A DNA stretch of 64,000 nt from Thiotrichales bacterium 19S9-11 (GCA_021713395.1 JAKJJT010000002.1:186001-250000), one strand, 5' to 3'; counted from the stretch's first letter, positions 29,589-41,134 are shown. Program-made: numbers and translations. The notes: a model not told the origin generated them from the sequence alone.

Positions 29589-30419
29589 TCAACTATCAAT
29601 TGACATTTCAACTTGATAGCCGGAAAACTTACGGATATTAATCACGCCTGTATCTAATAATAAATACTGTCCCTTTATACCCATTAACTTACCTGAAAAA
29701 ACTGGTGTTTTATCTAAGTTAAAAGTTGAAACTTTTGTTGGATAATATTCAACTGGATAATTGATTTCAAACTCAGGCTTATCTAAATAAGCAAATGCAT
29801 CCTGCCCATATTTGCTTAAAATAGCATCTAGTTTCGGCTTAGCTGAGGCTAAAATACTATCGCGAACTACTGCTAAGGGAGTATAACTAATGTCACCTTT
29901 TAGCATTTTTCGCCAATTCGTCTTATCTGCAATATGTTCTTTCAAAGCAACTTCAATCAGCCCTGACAAAAGACGGTTTTTAGTACTTATTATTGGTAAA
30001 ACATAGGAAGCACCTTGATCAATCCAACGATGTGGTGTGTTCGTAACTCTTGTTATGCCTACTTTAATATCAGAGGTGTTAGCTAAATAAATGATATGTT
30101 CTTGAAAACAATGCATCTCTCCCCACTGAGGCTCTCGGCAAGTGCCTAAATGATAATGACAAGTCTCAGGCTTCATCAAGCACATGTCACACTGAGCAAG
30201 CGATCGAAAACATGGAAAACAATACCCCTGACCAAAGCTTTTATTAGTCTTTCTGTCACAATGAATACAGTTTATTTGATTTAAATATGTAATTTGTACT
30301 TCTTTTCCTAACCACTGACAAAGGTGGATATCTTCATTATTAATACTTAGATAGTATTTTGCTTGATTACCATCTAGTTTTGTTTTCATCTTACTAAGTT
30401 TTATCTTATATTGACTCAT
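29589..30419 (-). CDS. DUF2797 family protein
   Basis: Matches DUF2797: an N-terminal segment with four-plus Cys (CIHCDRK, YCFPCFRSL, CDMCLMKPETCHYHLGTCREP) probably binding zinc, followed by HIIYLANTSDIKVGITR, a GIY-YIG-like strand pattern, and RWIDQGASYVLPI. Biochemical function is unknown; the GIY-YIG resemblance is superficial. The ATG overlaps the phaC stop (ATGA), so the two are translationally coupled. Confidence 0.85.
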   Translation of the reverse strand: MSQYKIKLSKMKTKLDGNQAKYYLSINNEDIHLCQWLGKEVQITYLNQINCIHCDRKTNKSFGQGYCFPCFRSLAQCDMCLMKPETCHYHLGTCREPQWGEMHCFQEHIIYLANTSDIKVGITRVTNTPHRWIDQGASYVLPIISTKNRLLSGLIEVALKEHIADKTNWRKMLKGDISYTPLAVVRDSILASAKPKLDAILSKYGQDAFAYLDKPEFEINYPVEYYPTKVSTFNLDKTPVFSGKLMGIKGQYLLLDTGVINIRKFSGYQVEMSIDS

Positions 30420-32152
30420 TTGCTTACATCATGATTTAAAACTGATACTTTAACATAGCTTCCTGGCGCATCATCTATAATCTTAACCTTATTATTGCCA
30501 GGTATCATTCTAGCTACTTTTTTTCCTGAGCGTTTACGCAGCCATTTCTCCCAATAAGGCCACCATGATCCTGAGTGAGAGGTCGAGCTATCATACCATT
30601 GATCAGCAGAAGCGCCTAATTCTTCGTTTGTTTTAAAACCATACTTTACTTTCGTTGGTGGGTTTACAATGCCTGCAATATGACCAGAACCTGCTAAAAT
30701 AAAATCTGTTTTACCTGAAAATAGTTTTGCACCATTAAAGGTTGCTTTCCAAGGCGCAATATGATCTTTTTCAGTTGAAATAAAGATACTTGGCGTATCA
30801 ATCTGTCTAACATCTATTGTTTCATTAGCTAAGGTTAAAGCATCTGGCTTAATCAATGAATTTTCTCCATATAGCTTTCTTAGATAATAGCTATGTGATT
30901 GATAGGCCATATTAGTTGAATCTGAATTCCAATATAATAAATCAAGTGGAAATGGCTCCTTACCGCATAAGTAGTTATTAATAAAATAATTCCAAATTAA
31001 ATCATTACTTCTTAATAAATTAAATGTCCCTGCTAATTGACGACCATCTAAATAGCCTTTTTCTTCCATTTGCGCATCAAGCGAATCTAATTGTTCTTTC
31101 GAGAGGAAAATGCCTAAATCACCTGAATCCGAAAAATCTATTAATGTCGTAAAAAAAGTAGCCGAATTAATATAATGTTTGTTTTTCTTTTTAAGATAAG
31201 CAAGCGCTGCTGTTAATACTGTACCTCCAATACAATAACCAATCGTATTTATATTTTTTTCCTCTGTAATACTAAGCACTTGTTCAACTGCAGTAATAAC
31301 GCCTTCTGTCATATAGTCTTCAAAGCGTGTATCTTTATAGCTTGCATCTGGATTAACCCAAGAAATCATAAATACATTATAACCCTGATCTAATACCCAC
31401 TTGACGAACGATTTTTTTTCAGTCAAGTCTAAAATATAATATTTATTAATAAATGGCGGGATAATTAATAAAGGTTTCTTATATACATTTGGTTTTGTTG
31501 CTTGATAATGAATTAATTGGAAAAGATGGTTTTGAAAAACAACTTTTCCTTTCGTCTTTGCAATATTTTCACCAATACTAAATTGATCCAAATCAGTCAT
31601 TTTTATATTAAGCACACCCGCACCTTGATTACGCTTAATATCTTCAAGCATATTGTTATAACCTTTTACTAAGTTTTGACCATGTGTACGATAGGTTTCT
31701 TTTAAAACGTCTGGATTTGTCAGCAAAAAATTAGTTGGTGAAACTGCATCTAATAGTTGTTTAGTATAAAAAGACACTTGTTTTACTGTCCCTTCATCTA
31801 AACCTTCAATTTGGTTAACTAAAGACTGTACTTTCTCACTTGTTTGCAAATAACAGTTCTTTATAAAATTAAAAAAAGGTGCTTCATTCCAACTATCAGA
31901 GCTAAAGCGTTTATCTAATTTTTCTTCTTGCCTACTTAAGTAATCTGAATGAATAAAACCTAATACTGCTTGCTGCCAGATTTCAGTATAATCTTGCCAT
32001 AAGCTAAGCTGCATTTTCCAAAGTGCTTCAGGGTTACTTTCAAACAACTGTAAAAATGCACTTTGCATCATTTGCATAGTTTGAGTAATATGATCATAGT
32101 TTATATAGTCCTTCTGATCATTTTTTTGCATTTTTGATTGCTGATAAGACAT
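30416..32152 (-). CDS. phaC: Class I poly(3-hydroxyalkanoate) synthase
   Basis: Polymerises (R)-3-hydroxyacyl-CoA into storage polyester. The lipase-like box GYCIGGT near residue 307 supplies the catalytic Cys; TEKDHIAPW and GSGHIAG supply the Asp and His. The N-terminal 200 residues are the PhaC_N domain, and 578 aa is typical of class I. AAGGATG precedes the ATG. No phaA, phaB or phasin gene is adjacent. Confidence 0.95.
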   Translation of the reverse strand: MSYQQSKMQKNDQKDYINYDHITQTMQMMQSAFLQLFESNPEALWKMQLSLWQDYTEIWQQAVLGFIHSDYLSRQEEKLDKRFSSDSWNEAPFFNFIKNCYLQTSEKVQSLVNQIEGLDEGTVKQVSFYTKQLLDAVSPTNFLLTNPDVLKETYRTHGQNLVKGYNNMLEDIKRNQGAGVLNIKMTDLDQFSIGENIAKTKGKVVFQNHLFQLIHYQATKPNVYKKPLLIIPPFINKYYILDLTEKKSFVKWVLDQGYNVFMISWVNPDASYKDTRFEDYMTEGVITAVEQVLSITEEKNINTIGYCIGGTVLTAALAYLKKKNKHYINSATFFTTLIDFSDSGDLGIFLSKEQLDSLDAQMEEKGYLDGRQLAGTFNLLRSNDLIWNYFINNYLCGKEPFPLDLLYWNSDSTNMAYQSHSYYLRKLYGENSLIKPDALTLANETIDVRQIDTPSIFISTEKDHIAPWKATFNGAKLFSGKTDFILAGSGHIAGIVNPPTKVKYGFKTNEELGASADQWYDSSTSHSGSWWPYWEKWLRKRSGKKVARMIPGNNKVKIIDDAPGSYVKVSVLNHDVSK

Positions 32153-32336
32153 GGCAACATCCTTATTTTAATAACCATAAAGCAACTTTTATAGTTTCCG
32201 CTGTTATGTTCAAAAACTCAACTAATAACTATAGCTTTTATCTATTTTTCCACTTAACATCTTGCAAGTTCTTAGAATTATGGTTATAAACAGCAATATA
32301 TTATAAATAAGCACTAAGTAAGGTATTTCTCCGTCA

Positions 32337-33563
32337 ATGAAAAGAAATTCTAGATATGCAATCGGTGTTTGTTTTTTAGGTGGCTTATTTGTGCTATTTC
32401 AATTTTTATTACAAGGCTCTGTAAGCTTAATGGTACCTCAACTTAAATCTGACTTATGCTTAGATCAAGTTGGCATTGGGTTTTTATCATCAAGCTTTCT
32501 TTACCCATATATTATTTTACAAATTCCTTCTGGCATTATTGTTGATAAAATAGGCATTAAAAGAACTTTAATCGCCTCTACTCTTTTACTTAGTTTGAGC
32601 ACGCTAAGCTTCTCATTAGCAAATAATGAAATAATAGCTGACCTATCAAGAGTTATGATGGGCATTGCAAGTGCCCCTGGCGTTGTTTGTGCCATGTGTC
32701 TTGCTGCTAATTGGTTCTCTCAAAAATACTTTGCGCTAATTGCAGGGCTAATTGAAATGCTTGGTATGTTTGGTGGTGCTCTTGGCGATATTCTACTCAG
32801 TGAGTCTATCTCTCATTATGGCTGGCGATATAGTGTCTTTCTTTGTGCCCTATTTTCAGTCATTTTACTTCTATTAATCATTTTTTTTGTAAAAGATAAA
32901 CCTAAAGATACGCCCACTGAAACCTATAAAGATGATGATAATAACACACTTTATTTTGGAAGCATTTTCAAATCAAAGAGCCTATGGCTTAGTGCACTAT
33001 ATGGTGGCTGTATCTTTGCTATTATCACAACATTTGCTTCTCTTTGGGCAATTCCATTCTACCAACATTTATATCACACACATCAAACCGCTGCACATAT
33101 TACTGCTTTAATCTTTTTTGGTGCAGGCCTTGGTGCTGTTTTATCTGGATTTCTAAGCGCACGAATTGGTAAAATCAAACCTATTATGGTTATCTTCTCT
33201 CTCTTATCTGTGATTTTATTTTCCCTTATTTTAATTTCACCTTTAAATGTTGTATTAGGTGGCATTATGTCTTTACTATTAGGCATTTCAGTAGGTGCTT
33301 ATGTCCTGCCTTTTGCACTAATTAAACGCATTGTTCCTCAAAATTCTCGCGGCATTGCCATGGGTTTTACAAATATGTCAGTTATTATTATTGGTGCTTT
33401 GTGCTTGCCACTAGTTGGCTTAATATTAAAAAAACTAACTAGCTTAAATATTAATGGTTGTGTTATTGCTGATACTTCTATTTATCAAATTGCGCTATCT
33501 CCTTTAGTTCTAGGCTTGCTAATCGCACTAACTGTTTCATTGTTTATTCAGGAGAACGCTTAA
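32337..33563 (+). CDS. MFS transporter of unknown substrate
   Basis: Twelve-helix MFS carrier. The loop 2-3 motif appears as GIIVDKIGIKRTL and the motif in the first half (SRVMMGIASAPGVVCAMCLAANWF) resembles carriers of intracellular pathogens such as the Legionella Pht and Francisella Fpt phagosomal transporters, as well as D-galactonate-type anion carriers. The substrate cannot be assigned. It is divergent from phaC and six bases upstream of rnt. Confidence 0.8.
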   Translation: MKRNSRYAIGVCFLGGLFVLFQFLLQGSVSLMVPQLKSDLCLDQVGIGFLSSSFLYPYIILQIPSGIIVDKIGIKRTLIASTLLLSLSTLSFSLANNEIIADLSRVMMGIASAPGVVCAMCLAANWFSQKYFALIAGLIEMLGMFGGALGDILLSESISHYGWRYSVFLCALFSVILLLLIIFFVKDKPKDTPTETYKDDDNNTLYFGSIFKSKSLWLSALYGGCIFAIITTFASLWAIPFYQHLYHTHQTAAHITALIFFGAGLGAVLSGFLSARIGKIKPIMVIFSLLSVILFSLILISPLNVVLGGIMSLLLGISVGAYVLPFALIKRIVPQNSRGIAMGFTNMSVIIIGALCLPLVGLILKKLTSLNINGCVIADTSIYQIALSPLVLGLLIALTVSLFIQENA

Positions 33564-33569
33564 AATATA

Positions 33570-34178
33570 ATGTCTTTATTTAAATTAAATCAACGATTCA
33601 GAGGCTTTTTACCCGTTATTATTGATGTTGAAACAGGTGGACTTGATCCTGATAAACATGCATTACTAGAACTATGTATCATCTTTATTCAATTAGATGA
33701 TCAGTTTAAGTATCGCCCTTCTGAAACACTCCATTTTAATATTAAACAACATCCAAAAACTGAAGTGACAGAAGAAGCATTAAATATTAATGGCATCAAA
33801 CCAGGACACCCTTTTCGTGCTGAAGTAGATGAGCTACAAGCCCTACAAGAAACTTTCAAAATGATTAGGAAGCAGCTAAAGAAACACCAATGTTCTCGCG
33901 CTATTTTAGTGGGTCATAATGCTTTTTTTGATTTATCTTTTATCCAAAAAACTGCATTACGTAATCAAATCAAGCGTAATCCTTTTCATTCATTTAGCAC
34001 AATTGATACGGTAAGCTTAAGTGCGTTACTCTATGGAGAAACGGTTTTATCAAAAGCACTTGAAAAAGCAAACATATCATTCGATGAAGATCGTGCACAT
34101 TCAGCACTTTATGATACAGAAAAAACAGCTGAACTATTTTGTCAAATACTTAATAATACGCCATTTTTTCCAATTTAA
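33570..34178 (+). CDS. rnt: Ribonuclease T
   Basis: DEDD-family 3'-5' exoribonuclease that trims tRNA and other RNAs. All motifs are seen: VIIDVETGGLD (DxE), VGHNAFFDLSFI (middle Asp) and AHSALYDTEKTAEL (HxxxxD). At 202 aa the length is typical. Located directly after the MFS gene, likely the same transcript, and convergent with secF. Confidence 0.94.
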   Translation: MSLFKLNQRFRGFLPVIIDVETGGLDPDKHALLELCIIFIQLDDQFKYRPSETLHFNIKQHPKTEVTEEALNINGIKPGHPFRAEVDELQALQETFKMIRKQLKKHQCSRAILVGHNAFFDLSFIQKTALRNQIKRNPFHSFSTIDTVSLSALLYGETVLSKALEKANISFDEDRAHSALYDTEKTAELFCQILNNTPFFPI

Positions 34179-34202
34179 TTTTTTTATAACACTTATAAAA
34201 TA

Positions 34203-35162
34203 CTACGGCAACCCATCTTCTACTTTAGGTGCTGCTAATAAGTGCTCTCTTTTTAGTCCAAATAAAACAGCTAAAACGCCTGCTACATAAATTGAGGAGT
34301 AAGTTCCAACAACAATCCCAAGCATTAAAGCTAATGAGAAATAATGAATACTTGGCCCACCAAATAAATATAAAACCAAAACAACCATAAAGGTAAGACC
34401 AGAGGTAATAATTGTACGAGACATCGTATCATTTACTGAACGATTAACAACCTCAACAACTGATGCTTTTCTCATCTTTCTAAAGTTTTCTCTCACTCGG
34501 TCATAAATAACAACCGTATCATTTAATGAAAAACCAATGACTGCTAAAATTGCTGCTAAAGAGGTTAAATCAAACTCAAACTGAAATAGAGCAAATACAC
34601 CTAAAATAATAATTGGATCGTGCAATAAAGCAATGCCTGCTGAAACGGCAAATCGAAACTCAAAGCGAAATGCAATATATGCTGTAATACAAATCATTGC
34701 AATGACAATAGCTAATAAGCCATTTGTTGCTAACTCTTGTCCTACCTCTGGACCAATATAAGTCACTGAAGTAATTTGAGCTTTGCTACCTAATGCTTTT
34801 TGAATATTCTGCTTTAACTCTTCTTGATACGACTGCCCTTCTGCTGAAACAAAATGATTATCTTTTTGATTCATTGTTTCATCAGGTAGTAGTCGAATCA
34901 TGACTTCTTTTGCAGAGCCAAAGGTAATCACTTCTGCCTTGCTAAAACCAGAGGCGATTAGTTCTTTTTTAATTGCTTTAAGGCTAGCTTCATGTGGGTA
35001 TGCTACTTGTATTTGATAACCACCCGTAAAGTCTAAGCCCCAATTTAAGCCTTTAACAAAAATAAAACCAAATGAACTAACAATTAGCACAATAGAAATA
35101 ATCGCTGTTATTTTACGAATACCCAAAAAATCAATATTGGTTTTTCGTTTGAAAAACTCCAT
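34203..35162 (-). CDS. secF: Protein translocase subunit SecF
   Basis: Membrane partner of SecD that drives late stages of Sec export with the proton gradient. DFTGGYQIQVAY after helix 1 and the C-terminal GFSLNDTVVIYDRVREN helix are diagnostic; six transmembrane helices fit 319 aa. AAGAGG precedes the ATG. Third in the tgt-yajC-secD-secF run. Confidence 0.97.
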   Translation of the reverse strand: MEFFKRKTNIDFLGIRKITAIISIVLIVSSFGFIFVKGLNWGLDFTGGYQIQVAYPHEASLKAIKKELIASGFSKAEVITFGSAKEVMIRLLPDETMNQKDNHFVSAEGQSYQEELKQNIQKALGSKAQITSVTYIGPEVGQELATNGLLAIVIAMICITAYIAFRFEFRFAVSAGIALLHDPIIILGVFALFQFEFDLTSLAAILAVIGFSLNDTVVIYDRVRENFRKMRKASVVEVVNRSVNDTMSRTIITSGLTFMVVLVLYLFGGPSIHYFSLALMLGIVVGTYSSIYVAGVLAVLFGLKREHLLAAPKVEDGLP

Positions 35163-35173
35163 AGGTCTGCCTC

Positions 35174-37066
35174 TTAAATTCCAATTGATAGTTTTTTAAT
35201 ATAACGCTTTTTACCATAGACTAAGTTAGTCATTGCCCGTGATGCAGTTACAGCTGAGAACATAGAAGTTAAAATACCAATCATTAAAGTAACTGCAAAA
35301 CCTTTAACTGCACCTGTACCAATTGCAAATAAAATAACAGCAACAATCAGTGTTGTTATATTTGAATCAACAATCGTTGACCATGCACGCTTATAACCTG
35401 AATGAATTGCCGCATGAGGAGAGGCACCATTTCTAATTTCTTCTCTAATGCGTTCAAAAATTAAAACATTACCATCAATCGACATGCCTAGGTTAAGCAC
35501 AATACCTGCAATCCCTGGAAGGCTTAATGTTGCGCCTGGGATAATCGACATAACAGCAACGATTAGAACCAAGTTTAAAACAAGTGCAATATTTGCAATC
35601 ACGCCAAAAATGCGATAATAAATTGCCATAAAAACCATCACTGCAATTAACGCAATGATAACTGAAATTGCACCCATTTCAATATTATCAGAACCTAAAG
35701 ATGGGCCAATCTGTTGTTCTTGTACAATTTGAACTGGTGTTGGTAATGCTCCTGATCTAATCAATAAAGCTAGATTTTGCGCCTCTCGCAAATCAAGACC
35801 TGTAATAACAAAATTATTACCTAACTGACTGTTAATATTTGCAATACTAATAACTTCTTTGCTTGTTTTAGGTACTGATTTCTCTTTACCATCAATCACT
35901 TGCTTTTGATAGGTTGTCTGGACCAAAACCGTTGCCATTGGTTTACCAATGTTCTTAGCTGTTTGCTCCGAAAAGTAACTAACTCGAGGGCCACTTAGTT
36001 TAACTTGAACTTCAGGTAGCGATGTTTGTTGACTATAACCAACACGCGCATCAACAACCGAGTTACCATCAATTAAAACATTATTTTTTAAAACTGCTGG
36101 TACTTTATCTTGACTATAATAAAGACCTGAGCCAATAGGTATGATTCCCTTTAGTGCACTTGAAAGATCAGCATCTAAGTCAACCAACTGAAAACGAACG
36201 GTTGCAGTGCCGCCCAAAATTTGCTTTGCCCTTGCTGCATCTTGTACGCCAGGTAACTCAATGACAACACGATTAGCACCTGCTCTTGCAACAGATGCTT
36301 CTGCAACACCTAACTCATTAACGCGGTTTCTCATCACTTGAATAACTTGTGAAATTGCATTATTTCGAATGTCATTAAGCTCTGTATCTGATAATGACAA
36401 GGTTAAAACATGATCGTTCTTACCTTCATCGATAACTGCCTGAGGAAAATGCTCTCTTAGCAAAGCTTCTGCTTTATTAACTATTTCTAATGATGTTTTA
36501 GCAAAATCAATTGTGATTACTTCATTATGAATATCAATGCTATCGGCGCGATAACCTTTTTGTCTTAGTTGATCAATTAGCTCTCCCCGTATTGACTCTA
36601 GATTGTTATTCACAACCTGATCAATATCTGCTTCTAAAACAAAGTACATACCACCACGCAAATCTAGGCCTAAGCTCATAGGGTTTGCACCAAGTGCTCG
36701 AAGCCACTCAGGCGTATTTGGTGCTAAGTGAAGTGCAATGGTAAAATCATCTCCATAGACTTCATTTAATACAGTTTGAGCTTTTATTTGATCGGTTACA
36801 TCATTGAAACGTAACTGCAATAAATAATCACTGCGACGATCCCCTGTTACGATGATGTTAGCATCTGCTAATCTCTTATTTATTTGACTTGCAAGCTTTG
36901 ATGTAATCTCAACATTACTATTTTTTGGCGTAATCTGTAAGGAAGGTGTATCACCAAATACATTAGGTAGTGCATAAATAATAGCAATAAGTGTTACAAG
37001 AACAACCAATAAGTTTTTCCATAATGGAAAGCGATTTAATGGTGCTGTATTCCTACTTTGATACAT
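35174..37066 (-). CDS. secD: Protein translocase subunit SecD
   Basis: Six-helix Sec accessory protein with a large periplasmic head. Seen: LGLDLRGGMYFVLEAD, the head segments RVVIELPGVQDAARAKQILG, and the transmembrane LNLGMSIDGNVLIFERIREE. 630 aa is close to E. coli SecD (615). Eleven bases separate it from secF. Confidence 0.97.
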   Translation of the reverse strand: MYQSRNTAPLNRFPLWKNLLVVLVTLIAIIYALPNVFGDTPSLQITPKNSNVEITSKLASQINKRLADANIIVTGDRRSDYLLQLRFNDVTDQIKAQTVLNEVYGDDFTIALHLAPNTPEWLRALGANPMSLGLDLRGGMYFVLEADIDQVVNNNLESIRGELIDQLRQKGYRADSIDIHNEVITIDFAKTSLEIVNKAEALLREHFPQAVIDEGKNDHVLTLSLSDTELNDIRNNAISQVIQVMRNRVNELGVAEASVARAGANRVVIELPGVQDAARAKQILGGTATVRFQLVDLDADLSSALKGIIPIGSGLYYSQDKVPAVLKNNVLIDGNSVVDARVGYSQQTSLPEVQVKLSGPRVSYFSEQTAKNIGKPMATVLVQTTYQKQVIDGKEKSVPKTSKEVISIANINSQLGNNFVITGLDLREAQNLALLIRSGALPTPVQIVQEQQIGPSLGSDNIEMGAISVIIALIAVMVFMAIYYRIFGVIANIALVLNLVLIVAVMSIIPGATLSLPGIAGIVLNLGMSIDGNVLIFERIREEIRNGASPHAAIHSGYKRAWSTIVDSNITTLIVAVILFAIGTGAVKGFAVTLMIGILTSMFSAVTASRAMTNLVYGKKRYIKKLSIGI

Positions 37067-37115
37067 AATAAAGTTAGCCTTATAAACTTTGATTTAAGCC
37101 TATTAAAGAAAAAAA

Positions 37116-37484
37116 TTAATTATTAACAGAACCTTTTGGTAAAATTGAAGCAATTGCTTGTTTTTGAATCTGAATCGTTACATTCTCAGCAATTGTAACA
37201 TCAATAAAGCTATCGCTAACTTTACTAACTTTACCAATAATACCACCATTAGTGACAATCTCATCACCTTTGGCAACTTCTGATAGCATTTGACGATGCT
37301 CTTTATTACGTTTCATTTGTGGGCGAATTAATAAAAAGTAGAAAATTGCAAAAAACACAACTAACAGCATTATCGTTTGCCAGCCACCACCTTGTGTTGG
37401 TGCTGCTTGATCTGCTGCTAAAGCAGAAGTTGCCAATACAGTTGCACTGAGTGCTACTAGTAATTGTGTCAATTGTTTCATCAT
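37116..37484 (-). CDS. yajC: Sec translocon accessory protein YajC
   Basis: Single-span protein of the SecDF-YajC complex: WQTIMLLVVFFAIFYFLLIRPQMKRNKEH is the transmembrane segment and basic cap, followed by KGDEIVTNGGIIGKV. Unlike the E. coli protein it begins with an extra signal-peptide-like segment (TQLLVALSATVLATSALAAD). Two adjacent ATG codons at 37484 and 37481 both suit the AAGGATAAG upstream. Confidence 0.93.
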   Translation of the reverse strand: MMKQLTQLLVALSATVLATSALAADQAAPTQGGGWQTIMLLVVFFAIFYFLLIRPQMKRNKEHRQMLSEVAKGDEIVTNGGIIGKVSKVSDSFIDVTIAENVTIQIQKQAIASILPKGSVNN

Positions 37485-37541
37485 CTTATCCTTATGTTAT
37501 TTTTAAAACTTATAAACTCTTTTACTTCATAACTTAAAAAG

Positions 37542-38988
<1,447 letters not shown>

Positions 38989-39234
38989 ATGTGTAAGTTA
39001 TTAGATGTAATTGCGGTGATTCTAGTTATCATTGCAGCTCTAAATTACGGTATTGGCGTATTCCACATGGATATCTTACATATGATCTTTGGCGAAGTGA
39101 AGTGGCTTATGATGCTAGTTCAAGTCGTAATTGGTCTAGCTGGTATTTATATGATCATACGCTGCCCTAAAATGTGCAAAAGTAGCTGTGGGGCAACAGT
39201 CGATCACCATCATCATGACGGCGGTGCTCAGTAG
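38989..39234 (+). CDS. DUF378 membrane protein with Cys/His-rich tail
   Basis: An 81-aa protein with two transmembrane helices of the DUF378 type (VIAVILVIIAALNYGIGVF and LVQVVIGLAGIYMIIR around a short acidic loop). The C terminus is unusual: CPKMCKSSCG followed by DHHHHDGG, a potential metal-binding site. AGGAG lies eight bases before the ATG and a strong terminator follows, so this is a monocistronic, probably well-expressed gene. Function unknown. Confidence 0.82.
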   Translation: MCKLLDVIAVILVIIAALNYGIGVFHMDILHMIFGEVKWLMMLVQVVIGLAGIYMIIRCPKMCKSSCGATVDHHHHDGGAQ

Positions 39235-39273
39235 GCTACCTTAACTGATCTCACCCATTTAGGGGGTAAACGA

Positions 39274-39309
39274 ACGCCACATCTTAATCTTTAAGGTGTG
39301 GCGTTTTTT
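39274..39309 (+). terminator. Rho-independent terminator after the DUF378 gene
   Basis: CGCCACATCTTA and TAAGGTGTGGCG form a 12-bp stem with one G-U pair and a short ATCTT-type loop, followed directly by six T residues. It is the strongest intrinsic terminator seen in the window. Confidence 0.88.
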
Positions 39310-39401
39310 ATTATATAAAAAATCAATTGAAAAAAATTGTTTCTCGCTGGAAATTGCCCTATTATTGCAATTATTACTTTTATTAACCAAGGTAGGTTTC
39401 C

Positions 39402-40958
39402 ATGCTAAACAATAATCAACAAGAAATACAACGGCTCATACAAAATATTGCTAGAAACACTTCAAATAATGATCTTTATCGCTTGATAGAAGAGAACTGG
39501 GATTTTTTCAAACAGTTCCAAGAAAAAAAAGTAGATTTAACCGCTGATGATAAACAGTATATACGTTTTCAAATCGATACACTATCTAATATACTGCCCA
39601 AAATAAAGCATATTGATTTCAATAGAAAACAAATTAAATTTATTCTTGAGAGTGTAGAAACAATTCAATTTTGGATTAGTGCACTAGAGTTCTTAGGTTT
39701 AATAACAACAGATAATTTTAGTCTCATTTTTGATCGTGAAATTCCACAAAGAATACTAGAAACTAGTAATTTTTCTAATTTTTATTACTCTATTCATCTT
39801 CTTATAAAAAAAGACCATAATTACTCAAAATTAATACATAGCCACTTTGACTTTCTTGTTGATCTCTATCTCTTAAACAATAAAGTTTCTGTATTCAATT
39901 TGATTACCGCTATAAAGTTTCTCTCCACACTCGATCAGAAGGATACTGAAAAGAAAAAATATAGGTGTTTAGATACATTTCAAAACCACTGTCAAGATAG
40001 TGATAAAAAAGAGTTAATATTCAGTCATTTAAGTTTTTTCTTGAATTTAAATAAAAATATTCTCATGCGTCAAGAAATAATGGAAGAAGAACAAAAAGCA
40101 GAAATACAAGAAAAAATGGAAGAAGAACAAGAAGAAGAAATAAATGGACACATCACAAAACAAAAAGAGTTATTAAAAGCACTTAAAGATAGTGATAAAA
40201 AGCTATTAGATACTGCACTTAATAACACTTCAGAAAGCAAAAATCAGCAAACCAATCTAATAAAGTTAAAAGGTTTATTAGAAGCACTTAAAGAAAGTAA
40301 TATAGTTACATTTGATGATTTTAACATGTCTGAAATGAAGCAACTCATTGATAACCCTTTATACTTTTCTGAAAAAATAAATGAACTAAAGCTACTTAAC
40401 CTGGATAACAAGGCTAATTTAAAATGTTTACTTAATAGCAAAAAACCTTTTGGTGATGATGAAATAAAAAGACTAAAAAAAATTTCAGAAGAAACAGATC
40501 GCGTTTTTGATAAAATTGATAGCAAAAAACTATCTGATAATCGTAAAGAAAGCTTTAGTTATGAAATAAAAAAATCTTATAAAAAAGAGCTTCTACAAAC
40601 TTCATTTGACTATTTGGTTAATGACTCTCAAGAGAGCTCAAAAAATGAATTAGCCACTAAGTTAACTCAACAAGAACAACGCTTTGTAACGAATTCAAAA
40701 TTAGCTAATGACAATTCAAATAGCAGTCAATTTAAAAGAAACATTCTAAGCAAGCTAACAAAATTTAGCATTGCTATTTTAACACTGGGCATTGTTCCTC
40801 TAAAAAACTTTTTGAAAAATAGACAACAAAGCGCATCAATAGATATACCAAAGGCATCAGAAAGATCATTATCGCTTTTTTATAGACATGATCATACAAA
40901 CTCTCATAATTCAATAATAAACCTTACAAATCATACGGTCAGAGCTCTAGGCACATAG
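39402..40958 (+). CDS. Orphan helical protein, tandem gene 1 (518 aa)
   Basis: No family recognised and no signal peptide. Mostly alpha-helical and rich in Lys, Asn, Glu and Ser, with a Glu-rich stretch (EEEQKAEIQEKMEEEQEEE) near residue 230. Two related helical units occur side by side: LLKALKDSDKKLLDTALNN and LLEALKESNIVTFDDFN. Near the C terminus a hydrophobic segment (FSIAILTLGIVPLKNF) could insert in a membrane. AAGGTAGG precedes the ATG. It is followed by another orphan in the same direction; both may be translocated effectors, which the sequence alone cannot show. Confidence 0.72.
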   Translation: MLNNNQQEIQRLIQNIARNTSNNDLYRLIEENWDFFKQFQEKKVDLTADDKQYIRFQIDTLSNILPKIKHIDFNRKQIKFILESVETIQFWISALEFLGLITTDNFSLIFDREIPQRILETSNFSNFYYSIHLLIKKDHNYSKLIHSHFDFLVDLYLLNNKVSVFNLITAIKFLSTLDQKDTEKKKYRCLDTFQNHCQDSDKKELIFSHLSFFLNLNKNILMRQEIMEEEQKAEIQEKMEEEQEEEINGHITKQKELLKALKDSDKKLLDTALNNTSESKNQQTNLIKLKGLLEALKESNIVTFDDFNMSEMKQLIDNPLYFSEKINELKLLNLDNKANLKCLLNSKKPFGDDEIKRLKKISEETDRVFDKIDSKKLSDNRKESFSYEIKKSYKKELLQTSFDYLVNDSQESSKNELATKLTQQEQRFVTNSKLANDNSNSSQFKRNILSKLTKFSIAILTLGIVPLKNFLKNRQQSASIDIPKASERSLSLFYRHDHTNSHNSIINLTNHTVRALGT

Positions 40959-41134
40959 CCTATAATTTCTAAAATGATTTATTTCAACAAACTTACATCT
41001 TAAGTTATTGATATAAAATAACTATAAAAATATACTGACCGGTTATTATTTCATTATATTGCTATAACATTTTGATCTTATTACTTATTAACAATACATT
41101 ATTAGTCATAATATTTAATAATTTGGTGGTTGCA

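Noticed and set aside
41035-41060. CTGACC ... TATATT as a promoter for the second tandem orphan
   Set aside because: The spacer is only 14 bp, too short for a sigma-70 promoter.
41072-41134. Hydrophobic N-terminal extension of the 655-aa orphan that could be a signal peptide
   Set aside because: No ribosome site precedes it, whereas ATG 41135 has GGTGG upstream and starts a hydrophilic protein. Kept only as an alternative.
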